64,000 nucleotides of DNA from Chromatiaceae bacterium (GTDB lineage: Bacteria; Pseudomonadota; Gammaproteobacteria; Chromatiales; Chromatiaceae): contig JACKMT010000002.1 of assembly GCA_024235255.1 (NCBI GenBank), positions 248,001 to 312,000 on the forward strand, written 5' to 3'. Below, piece after piece: positions 1 through 6,683 of this stretch. Position 1 is the stretch's first letter, and each line of letters begins with the position of its first letter. The translations under genes and the position numbers were made by a program. Below the pieces are notes generated by a model, which searched no databases, was not told the origin of the DNA, and was given only the letters and a program-made list of their open reading frames with translations.

Positions 1-36
1 GTTACAGCCGCATGCAAACAGGGCGCTGCAGCGATT

Positions 37-828
37 TCAGACAGCCTGAACCTGAGCCCCTGCCCGCTCGTCGATTGCCCGATACAGTGCCTGGAACTCC
101 CCTGTCAACTTGTGCTGGGGATCGAAATGGACCATCGGTTGCGCACTCTGATGGGACTCCCGTATACGAACTGACGGCGACAGATAGGCATCCAGAATGG
201 GCAGTCCTTCGCCGATCAGCTCGTCAACCAGCGCTCGTGGAAGACGTGCGCGGGACTGAAACTGGTTGACCACTATCCCCTCTATTATCAACTGGTTGTT
301 GTGATCCTGCTGAATCTCGCGCACATTGTCCAACAGGGTATAGAGCGCCTGGCGTGAAAAATCGTCACAGTCGAAGGGGATCAAGCAGGCGTTTGCCGCA
401 ATCAGTGCAGATCGGGTAAAAAAATTGAGCGCCGGCGGAGTATCTATATAAATATCGTCATAATCCTCCAGCTCCAGCAAGGCGTCGCGGAGCTTGAACA
501 TCTTGTAGCGCGATTCCAGTTTGCTCTGCTGCTCGTCCAGCTCCTGATGCGCCGCCATCAGCGCCAGATTTTTAAACGGCGTCTGATGGATATAACCGGC
601 AGCACCTTTACTGCGGAAGCTGTAAGTCAGAATCTCTTTAAAGAATCCCACCAGCGTCTCTTTCGAATCGATGGGATTCTCGCCGAGCAGATAGCGGGTG
701 GAGTTTCCCTGCGGATCGAGATCGATAACCAGCGTCCTTTTTCCCATGGCAGCGTTGATAGCGGCCAGATTGCAGGTGATAGTGGACTTGCCCACGCCCC
801 CTTTCTGATTGAACACTACCCGGCGCAT
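37..828 (-). CDS. ParA/MinD-family partition-type ATPase (orphan)
   Basis: A 263-residue cytoplasmic ATPase of the ParA (Soj) class. It opens with the deviant Walker A motif FNQKGGVGKST (residues about 6-16), followed by the switch region VIDLDPQGNST and the Walker B-like stretch IYIDTPPAL. Such ATPases position DNA or protein cargo by ATP-dependent DNA binding. The open frame runs upstream to 1131, but I choose the ATG at 828: the ATPase fold starts there and a GGAG ribosome-binding site lies just before it. The upstream residues are low-complexity and lie in promoter sequence. No ParB or cargo gene is visible inside the window, although one could lie to the left of base 1. Family assignment is firm; the cargo is unknown. 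Confidence 0.88.
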   Translation of the reverse strand: MRRVVFNQKGGVGKSTITCNLAAINAAMGKRTLVIDLDPQGNSTRYLLGENPIDSKETLVGFFKEILTYSFRSKGAAGYIHQTPFKNLALMAAHQELDEQQSKLESRYKMFKLRDALLELEDYDDIYIDTPPALNFFTRSALIAANACLIPFDCDDFSRQALYTLLDNVREIQQDHNNQLIIEGIVVNQFQSRARLPRALVDELIGEGLPILDAYLSPSVRIRESHQSAQPMVHFDPQHKLTGEFQALYRAIDERAGAQVQAV

Positions 829-860
829 GATCTCCGTCCCCCGTTTTATCGACCCCTGGT

Positions 861-882
861 ATCGGGGCAGTTTAACCCCGAT
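861..882. repeat. Inverted repeat ATCGGGG-N8-CCCCGAT in the parA leader
   Basis: A perfect 7-bp inverted repeat (arms 861-867 and 876-882) lies between the putative -10 box and the start codon of the ParA gene. The left arm can pair alternatively with CCCC at 854-857. It could be an operator at the transcription start or a leader-RNA hairpin. The function is inferred only from its position. Confidence 0.4.
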
Positions 883-883
883 C

Positions 884-889
884 ATTATA
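884..889 (-). promoter_or_regulatory. Putative -10 box for the ParA gene
   Basis: On the minus strand this reads TATAAT in the context GGCGTATAAT, about 55 nt upstream of the chosen ATG. I see no good -35 hexamer at 16-18 bp. The same CGTATAAT context recurs upstream of hypA and uvrA, which supports it modestly. Confidence 0.35.
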
Positions 890-1012
890 CGCCGCAATTG
901 AAGCTCTCGGCGGCAAAAGGAGGGAAACCCTTGCGCCGTCGCGGCGCACTCCCTGGGGGAAAGGTTATACGGAAAGCCATTCCGAGTCCCGGACCGTTGC
1001 GGTTGAGATGGC

Positions 1013-1282
1013 ATGCACCTAGGGCATACAATCGGCGCTATATTACTGCTGATTGGAGTCCGCATCTGCGTCATGCTGGATGATTCACTCGACAAAGCCG
1101 CTACCGGGCTGGCCGTCATCATCCCCGCCATTCTGTTCCTGCGCTGGTTTCTGGGCAGGAAGGTCGGTTCACCGGATGAGTGGCTGGAAGAGCAGATAAA
1201 AGAGTTGGAACGCAGATTTGCGCTCGGTGAAATCGATGAGGAGACCTACCACCAGCGCCTCCGGGATATGCGCGACAGCTAG
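1013..1282 (+). CDS. Small membrane protein with C-terminal SHOCT-like segment
   Basis: A protein of up to 89 residues. The N-terminal half is hydrophobic (IGAILLLIGVRICV, then AVIIPAILFLRWFL). The C-terminal half is charged and ends in LERRFALGEIDEETYHQRL, which matches the short C-terminal (SHOCT) pattern of a length-signalling helix pair found at the ends of many bacterial proteins. It probably sits in the inner membrane with the SHOCT tail in the cytoplasm. The start is uncertain: an in-frame ATG at 1073 would keep one transmembrane helix and the tail. The stop codon TAG lies exactly at the edge of the fold-back element that follows. No specific function can be given. Confidence 0.6.
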   Translation: MHLGHTIGAILLLIGVRICVMLDDSLDKAATGLAVIIPAILFLRWFLGRKVGSPDEWLEEQIKELERRFALGEIDEETYHQRLRDMRDS

Positions 1283-1445
1283 GAGCCTGTCGGGTTTAAG
1301 TGCTCGTAGCGAACGGAAGCTATTTTGCGTCAGATTTTTCGGGCGTTTGAGGAGAATAGCCGTAGCTATTTAACGAAAGGGAGCAAAAAATATGGCCAAA
1401 AGAGCTTTCCTGCAGCAGGGCAATCCTAAATTCGACAGGCTCCTA
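1280..1445. mobile_element. 166-bp fold-back (MITE-like) element with terminal inverted repeats
   Basis: The two ends, 1280-1298 and 1427-1445, are near-perfect inverted copies (TAGGAGCCTGTCG-GG/AA-TTTA). The homology continues inward with mismatches: GGAAGCTATTTTG near 1315 pairs with CAAAAGAGCTTTCC near 1398, so the whole element can fold on itself. TA dinucleotides at 1280-1281 and 1444-1445 look like a target duplication around an element beginning GGAGCC. It has no coding capacity. TA target use is typical of IS630/Tc1-mariner-type elements, so a non-autonomous derivative is the best guess. It separates two convergent genes and supplies part of both stop codons. Confidence 0.6.
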
Positions 1446-1883
1446 GGATCCCGTCGCCTTGATACCGCAAGCCAGCGTCCGCAACTCATGCTTGTGGAGC
1501 CGAAGCAGTTCTAACGCATCCCGCACATACTCACCTGAATCAATCTCCTCTTTCAGGTAAGTTTGCAGCAATTTCAGCCACTGGCTATGGATGCTGCAGT
1601 GGTGCTCGCGGTCACCCGAGTCAAGCGGGCAATCGTTGCAACGGTTCTCGACCGCCTGACGCGGCAGCACCTTCCTTTGCCACTCGCGACGGTAATTGGC
1701 TGCGTGCTGCTCTATCCACTGCATCGCTCGCGGCTGCCTCTCCTCCGCAGGAAACCTGTCTGTATAGGCTTTCAGTGTCGCAAGCTGGCGCTGAACGAAC
1801 TCCGCATCGGTGCGTTCATTCCGATCCTCGCTCATGACGAACCGGACAATCAGCGCCAGCAGGGGATCTTCGGCTATTATCAC
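1443..1883 (-). CDS. Hypothetical protein with CxxC-type cysteine cluster
   Basis: A protein of about 146 residues that I do not recognise. It is hydrophilic and mostly helical. A central cluster, CNDCPLDSGDREHHCSIH, has three cysteines and two or three histidines in a spacing suited to binding a metal such as zinc. The C-terminal third is a helix rich in Leu and charged residues. Translation starts at GTG 1883 with an AAAGGG site just upstream; an internal ATG (residue 17) is an alternative. Its stop codon lies at the outer edge of the fold-back element. It is cytoplasmic as far as can be seen. The gene is judged real from its start site, codon use and convergent arrangement. Confidence 0.6.
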   Translation of the reverse strand: MIIAEDPLLALIVRFVMSEDRNERTDAEFVQRQLATLKAYTDRFPAEERQPRAMQWIEQHAANYRREWQRKVLPRQAVENRCNDCPLDSGDREHHCSIHSQWLKLLQTYLKEEIDSGEYVRDALELLRLHKHELRTLACGIKATGS

Positions 1884-2062
1884 TTTGCACCCTTTGCAAA
1901 AGGTAACGTGTTGGTACCAAACCCATCGCTTACATTAACAGATATCGGAACTGAATTAACCTTGCGAATTCTGGGATATGATAGAGCTGCCGCTGCGATG
2001 AATTTACCGATTCCACACTTGAGTCGCCCGAGCCAGGCCCGCCAACACCGGATGAAGTTCAG

Positions 2063-2953
2063 ATGATCGACCTCAATGACATGATCATTTTTACCAACGT
2101 GGTCGATGCGGGAACCATCTCCGGTGCCGCCAAGGAGATGGGGCAACCCAAGTCCACGATAAGCCGGCGCATGAAACTGCTGGAGGAGGAGCTCGGGGTG
2201 AGATTATTGCAGCGAACCACACGTTCGCTCAAGTTGACGGAACTGGGGGCAGTCTTTTACGAGCGCTGTAAACGAGTTCAAGCAGAAGCGGAAGAGGCGG
2301 AACGCTCGGTCAGCGCCGGTCAGGAGGTACCCCGTGGAATACTGCGCATCACCGCACCGGCGGAAACCGGTGTCACCCGGATGGGCACGCTGATTGCGGA
2401 GTACACAAAAAAATATCCGGAAGTGCGCGTCACGATGGATCTATCCAACCGCTTCGTCGATCTTATCGAAGAGGGTTACGATCTCGCGATCAGGGCGGGA
2501 GAGCTGGAAGATTCGACCATGGTAGCGCGGCGGCTCGGGTCCACTCGATTGGTGGTCTGTTCAAGCCCCGGCTACCTGCGTGAGAACACTGCGCCGGAGA
2601 CGCCTTACGAGTTGAAAAATCATCCGCTGGCGCTGTACAGCAATACCCTGCAAAAACACACTTTTCACTTCAGCGGTCCACAGGGTATTGCCAGCATCCA
2701 GGTTGAACCACAACACTGCGCCAACAGTCTGATGGTGCTGCGCGACATGGTAAAGTCGGGCTACGGCATCACCCTGCTGCCCGAGAGCCATACGCACAGC
2801 GATGTCTTGGAGGGTCGCCTCGTACTGCTGCTGGAGGAGTGGAAACTGCCCGAAAACGGCGTATTTGCAATCTACCCCTCGCCGCGGCACCTGACGCCGA
2901 AAGTGAAGAGCTTTATCGATTTCCTGAGCAGCCACTTTAAACTGCGTCTATAG
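2063..2953 (+). CDS. LysR-family transcriptional regulator
   Basis: A full-length 296-residue LysR regulator. The N-terminal winged helix-turn-helix (about residues 4-63) contains the typical SGAAKEMGQPKSTISRRMKLLEEELGVRLLQRTTR. The C-terminal two-lobe effector domain (about 90-290) resembles the CrgA/DmlR-type branch. It precedes the cytochrome b561/yceI pair on the same strand with a 124-bp gap, so it may regulate that pair, although LysR genes are more often divergent from their targets. The effector cannot be predicted. The start at 2063 places the HTH at the usual distance from the N-terminus. Confidence 0.92.
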   Translation: MIDLNDMIIFTNVVDAGTISGAAKEMGQPKSTISRRMKLLEEELGVRLLQRTTRSLKLTELGAVFYERCKRVQAEAEEAERSVSAGQEVPRGILRITAPAETGVTRMGTLIAEYTKKYPEVRVTMDLSNRFVDLIEEGYDLAIRAGELEDSTMVARRLGSTRLVVCSSPGYLRENTAPETPYELKNHPLALYSNTLQKHTFHFSGPQGIASIQVEPQHCANSLMVLRDMVKSGYGITLLPESHTHSDVLEGRLVLLLEEWKLPENGVFAIYPSPRHLTPKVKSFIDFLSSHFKLRL

Positions 2954-3077
2954 CATTCATTGTCCTATTTATGGAACAGTGATTCCTATTCTGACTATCT
3001 AGTTCCAATTCTATCGATTCTCTAAACTGGCGTTCAACTACTCAGAAAAGAGCCAAATCGGGATAACGGGAGAGATC

Positions 3078-3635
3078 ATGCCGGTCGGAAACAGTAAACA
3101 GAGTTGGGGCACGTTGAGCATCGCGCTGCATTGGCTGGTCGCCCTGTGCGTCTTCGGTCTGTTTGGTCTGGGATTCTGGATGACCGGACTCGATTACTAC
3201 CACGCCTGGTACAAGCAGGGGCCTGACCTGCATAAAAGTATCGGCATCATGCTGTTTCTCCTGCTGCTGTTTCGGCTCGCCTGGAGGCTGTTCAATGGCC
3301 ATCCCGATCCACTGCCGACACACACCGAGTGGGAGAAGCGGCTCGCGCATGCGGTGCACCTGCTGCTCTATCTGTTGCTGTTCGCCATCATGACCAGCGG
3401 CTACTTCATCTCCACCGCCGACGGACGCGCCATCCCGGTTTTTGACTGGTTTGCGCTGCCTGCGTATCCGCTCGGCATCGAACAGCAGGAGGAGATTGCG
3501 GGAACCATTCACTGGTATCTCGCACTAACCCTGATGAGCCTGGTGGGACTGCACGCGGTAGGTGCACTGAAACACCACTTTATAGATAAAGATGAAACAC
3601 TGAAACGCATGTTTTATGCCCAGAAAACCAACTGA
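3078..3635 (+). CDS. Cytochrome b561-type membrane protein
   Basis: A 185-residue inner-membrane di-haem cytochrome b of the bacterial b561 (CybB/YceJ) family. Four transmembrane helices are visible, each carrying histidines where haem ligands are expected: HWLVALCVFG, HKSIGIMLFLLLLFRLAW, HAVHLLLYLLLFAIM and IHWYLALTLMSLVGLHAVGAL. These proteins pass electrons between the quinone pool and periplasmic acceptors. It is followed 33 bp later by a YceI-type secreted protein, the same pairing as yceJ-yceI of E. coli, so the two are probably co-transcribed and functionally linked. The natural electron partner is unknown. Confidence 0.9.
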   Translation: MPVGNSKQSWGTLSIALHWLVALCVFGLFGLGFWMTGLDYYHAWYKQGPDLHKSIGIMLFLLLLFRLAWRLFNGHPDPLPTHTEWEKRLAHAVHLLLYLLLFAIMTSGYFISTADGRAIPVFDWFALPAYPLGIEQQEEIAGTIHWYLALTLMSLVGLHAVGALKHHFIDKDETLKRMFYAQKTN

Positions 3636-3668
3636 TTGATAACCCAAGAACCCAACAAAGGAGAACCC

Positions 3669-4247
3669 ATGTTAAGAAAGATTGCTGTTTCCACGTTCAC
3701 CGCACTGGCGCTGATTGCTGCTCTCCCGGTCTCGGCAGCAGACTATGTCATCGACTCCAAGGGGGCGCACGCCTCCGTCAAATTCAAGATATCCCATCTG
3801 GGTTACAGCTGGCTGTACGGCCGTTTCAACACTTTCAGCGGCAGTTTCAGCTACGATGAAACCAACCCGGCCGCAGCAAAGGCGTCGGTGGAAATAGATA
3901 CCGCCAGCGTCGACACCAACCACGCAGAACGGGACAAACACCTGCGCAGCGACGATTTCCTGGATGTCGACAAATTCCCGAAGGCACACTTTGTCAGCAC
4001 CGGCTTCCAGGACCAGGGCGGCGGCAAAGGATTATTGACTGGCGACCTGACCTTGCATGGCGTAACCAAGCCGATCAGCATTGAAGTGATGCACATTGGT
4101 TCGGGCAAAGACCCCTGGGGTGGATTCCGCAGCGGCTTTTCGGGCGCGACCAAATTGACGCTGAGCGATTTCGGCATTACCAAAAACCTCGGCCCCGCCT
4201 CGACGCAGGTGGAGATAATGCTAGATGTGGAGGGTATACAACAGTAG
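3669..4247 (+). CDS. yceI: YceI-family periplasmic lipid-binding protein
   Basis: A 192-residue secreted protein. The signal peptide MLRKIAVSTFTALALIAALPVSA is cleaved before ADYVID. The mature part is a YceI lipocalin-like barrel, with the family hallmarks DxxGAHASVKFKISHLGYSWLYGRF near the N-terminus, HLRSDDFLDVDKFPKAHF in the middle and LTLHGVTKPI. Characterised YceI proteins bind polyisoprenoid lipids in the periplasm. I chose the ATG at 3669 rather than the upstream in-frame codon at 3636 because AAAGGAG precedes it directly and the signal peptide begins there. It is downstream of the cytochrome b561 gene, which fits a shared isoprenoid/quinone role. Confidence 0.92.
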   Translation: MLRKIAVSTFTALALIAALPVSAADYVIDSKGAHASVKFKISHLGYSWLYGRFNTFSGSFSYDETNPAAAKASVEIDTASVDTNHAERDKHLRSDDFLDVDKFPKAHFVSTGFQDQGGGKGLLTGDLTLHGVTKPISIEVMHIGSGKDPWGGFRSGFSGATKLTLSDFGITKNLGPASTQVEIMLDVEGIQQ

Positions 4248-4260
4248 TCGATTCATTGGC

Positions 4261-4330
4261 GTCCTCACCCTTTCGCACCTGGCTCGGGAAAGTGTGTTGG
4301 TTCCGCTTTCCCAGGGGTGAGGGTGGGGAC
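4261..4330. repeat. Long hairpin between convergent genes, likely bidirectional terminator or REP-type repeat
   Basis: Nested inverted repeats: CCTCACCC (4263-4270) with GGGTGAGG (4315-4322), and inside them GGGAAAG (4286-4292) with CTTTCCC (4306-4312). It lies between the yceI stop and the convergent membrane-protein stop. It lacks a clear T-tract, so a dispersed palindromic repeat is as likely as a terminator. Confidence 0.5.
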
Positions 4331-4347
4331 ACCAATATAACTATTCT

Positions 4348-6036
4348 CTAAGCAAACGCGGCATGGCAGAGGTAAGCGGTCATCTGCCGCAGCTGCGCGT
4401 CTCCACCTTCATAGCGGTACATCGCAACCTCTTCCGGAGCGCGCGCCAGATTGGGTGCTTCCGGCTGCAGCTGTTGCCAGGCTTCGCTCAGTATGGCGCG
4501 GAGAAATTTTTCATCCGTCGTAGCGTCAACCACCAATACAAAGCGGCTGCAGGGCACTTGCCTGACCAGCAGTCGAAGCTCATGGATACACCCGGCGTTG
4601 ACCGCGGAGAAACTACGCAGATCCATAAGCACGACATCACCGGCTCGGACAAGCTGCGACAACGCCGGTTGCCAGGAATCTTCATGGCAGAACAAATTGT
4701 TGATACGGAAGCGTCCATCCGGGTCAGGCGCACGCTCACGCTGAGCAAGACTGACTGCCAGGGAGTCAGTGTCGCAGATAAAGTGGCTGCTCAACCTGCC
4801 GCTCAGGAAGTCAAGAAACTGATGAGGCTGTACCGTACTGTTAACCACATCGGGACCGGTAATCATCTGTACGCTGCCCAGATAGCGCCAATACCCGGCA
4901 ATCTCGCTGAGTAGCGCATCGCTTCGCCGCCCAAGCGAGAATACCCGCAAGAACGTCAACCCTTGCGCTGCCGTTCGCGTTTGCTTAAACATCCGCGTCA
5001 TCAGGCTAAGCACTAACCGGTAAACAATGAAACCGGCAGGGACCATGGCGAACCAGCCGATTCCGCCGAACACCAGCCACATGCCATAACTGTTGGCAAA
5101 CAGCAGCAACAATGCATCCAGCAACAGCATCCTGTCGCTCAGGCGTCCTTTCCGGTAAGCATACGCAATAGCTCGGATCAACATCCAGCCGAGCGCACCG
5201 AATACCAGCAACGCCATTGACAGGGCGGCAATCACGAGCCAGAGGACGTGGATATCCAGCGCTACGGAGAAGCTGACGAACTGATCCACTCCGGCAGTGG
5301 AAAAGATCGAAAAATAGACCACCAGCATACCGGTGATAATAGTGCTGATCAGCGCCAACAGGAGCGGTGCAACCGCGCGTATCCTGCGGTTGAAGCAGAA
5401 CCAGATCAGCAGTGTAGGGAGTCCATTCACAATCAGCCATAACCTGGCCACACCCCAGGGTGTCACGGTCGATCGGGCATCCAGAAAGATGCCGCCAAAG
5501 CGATATTCCGGCAGGTTGTTAACCGTAGCTGCCAGTGCGCCAATCAGTGCAAACACCAGAAAGTACACTACTACCGAGAAAACCCAGAGCCGAAGCGAAC
5601 CCGGCAACATCAAACGCAGCGCCAATATTGCGGGCCAGAAATAGATCCATGCTGCTAGCAGGAATCCCGCCAGACCCAGCCCGGATGGATAGACGAACTG
5701 AGCGGCCAGCGCAAATAGCGCGGCAAATGCGAAAACGGCAGCAAGCAGCAGCAGAGCGCCGTACAACCGGGCTCGGATAGCGCGCCTATAGAACGACTCG
5801 CCCTTGCTGCCGCCCGTTTCGTTCGCTTCTGCCCGGACTGTGGACGCCGCAGCAATGCCTGGTTGAAAGTCTGATTTACCAGCGTCGAATCCGGTTACTG
5901 CTGCCATCGCACGAGAGACCGAACGCCGGTAACGCCATAACAGCAGCACCGATAGAATCAGGGTGAAAACAGCGGTCGTAAGGATGATCAGGACCATCGA
6001 GACCATCATGATCTGCGGTGTCAACTCTTCGATCAT
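4348..6036 (-). CDS. Polytopic membrane protein with uncharacterised C-terminal cytoplasmic domain
   Basis: A 562-residue protein. Residues 12-34 form a membrane anchor. After a 50-residue linker, about eight further transmembrane helices span roughly residues 90-345. The last 200 residues (about 356-562) are soluble and show an alternating strand/helix pattern: VQMITGPDVVNSTVQPHQFLDFLSG, then DPDGRFRINNLFCHEDSW, DVVLMDLRSFSAVNAGCIHEL and SRFVLVVDATTDEKFL. The strand followed by MDLR and then a helix is reminiscent of Rossmann-like or TIR-like folds, but I cannot assign it. From memory, similar membrane-plus-domain proteins occur widely in proteobacteria without a known role. A short secreted protein lies upstream on the same strand. 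Confidence 0.8.
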   Translation of the reverse strand: MIEELTPQIMMVSMVLIILTTAVFTLILSVLLLWRYRRSVSRAMAAVTGFDAGKSDFQPGIAAASTVRAEANETGGSKGESFYRRAIRARLYGALLLLAAVFAFAALFALAAQFVYPSGLGLAGFLLAAWIYFWPAILALRLMLPGSLRLWVFSVVVYFLVFALIGALAATVNNLPEYRFGGIFLDARSTVTPWGVARLWLIVNGLPTLLIWFCFNRRIRAVAPLLLALISTIITGMLVVYFSIFSTAGVDQFVSFSVALDIHVLWLVIAALSMALLVFGALGWMLIRAIAYAYRKGRLSDRMLLLDALLLLFANSYGMWLVFGGIGWFAMVPAGFIVYRLVLSLMTRMFKQTRTAAQGLTFLRVFSLGRRSDALLSEIAGYWRYLGSVQMITGPDVVNSTVQPHQFLDFLSGRLSSHFICDTDSLAVSLAQRERAPDPDGRFRINNLFCHEDSWQPALSQLVRAGDVVLMDLRSFSAVNAGCIHELRLLVRQVPCSRFVLVVDATTDEKFLRAILSEAWQQLQPEAPNLARAPEEVAMYRYEGGDAQLRQMTAYLCHAAFA

Positions 6037-6086
6037 CTTACACCCTCCGTCTCAACTTCCAGATAAGCTGAGAAACCTCCCTGAGA

Positions 6087-6590
6087 TCAGTGCATTATTC
6101 TGGACGCGGTCCACTCCTGCTGCAGCAACACCTTCCCCTTCCAGTCCTGCATAATCAGGCTGCAGCGGCGCGTGTTATTATCGGGAAACAGACAGCTTCC
6201 GCTATAGTTGATATCCCAACCGCTTGGATTTTTCCATTCCATCAACTGCCTGCGACCGTTCCAGGTAGCCGGGGGAAGGTAGGTATAGTCGCCTGAGGAG
6301 GAGAAGATCCAAAAGGGATATCCGTCAGACTTGGCGTCGTAGGTACCATAGATGATATCTTCAAAACCGTCAGACTTTTTTCCCGTTTTCCCACGGATAA
6401 AGTGACGATCGAGCACCCACTCGTATACTTCGGTGTAGGTTAAATCGGGTTTCGCCGGGTGCAGCGTTTTAACCCTGACCTCCCAACTTCCGACATATCT
6501 GTTGAGCACGCTCCGGTCTGCCTGCACGCCTGTGCCAAAGAGCCCAAACAAAACACCGATCACCCCAGCGATTCGGCCGGATTCGTTCAT
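6087..6590 (-). CDS. Hypothetical secreted protein
   Basis: A 167-residue protein. The N-terminus (MNESGRIAGVIGVLFGLFGTGVQA) looks like a signal peptide cleaved before DRSVLN. The mature part is rich in aromatic residues and beta-prone, with SWEVRVKTLHPAKPDLTYTE, FIRGKTGKKSDGFEDIIYGTY and WNGRRQLMEWKNPSGWDINY. This resembles small calycin-like proteins of the DUF1579 kind, a tentative impression only. Two cysteines (CLFPDNNTRRC) could form a disulfide in the periplasm. It lies about 50 bp upstream of the large membrane protein and may share its transcript. Confidence 0.6.
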   Translation of the reverse strand: MNESGRIAGVIGVLFGLFGTGVQADRSVLNRYVGSWEVRVKTLHPAKPDLTYTEVYEWVLDRHFIRGKTGKKSDGFEDIIYGTYDAKSDGYPFWIFSSSGDYTYLPPATWNGRRQLMEWKNPSGWDINYSGSCLFPDNNTRRCSLIMQDWKGKVLLQQEWTASRIMH

Positions 6591-6683
6591 TTAAGCCTCC
6601 GTGGTCCTTCGCCTAATGATGACTTTACCGTGAAAAACTGAGCGGACAGCCAGAGACTGGATAAGACCCAATTTCGCCAGCAC

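Noticed and set aside
1880..2146. 88-codon minus-strand frame across the LysR start
   Set aside because: It overlaps the LysR HTH coding region and the intergenic gap, has no ribosome-binding site and no family features.
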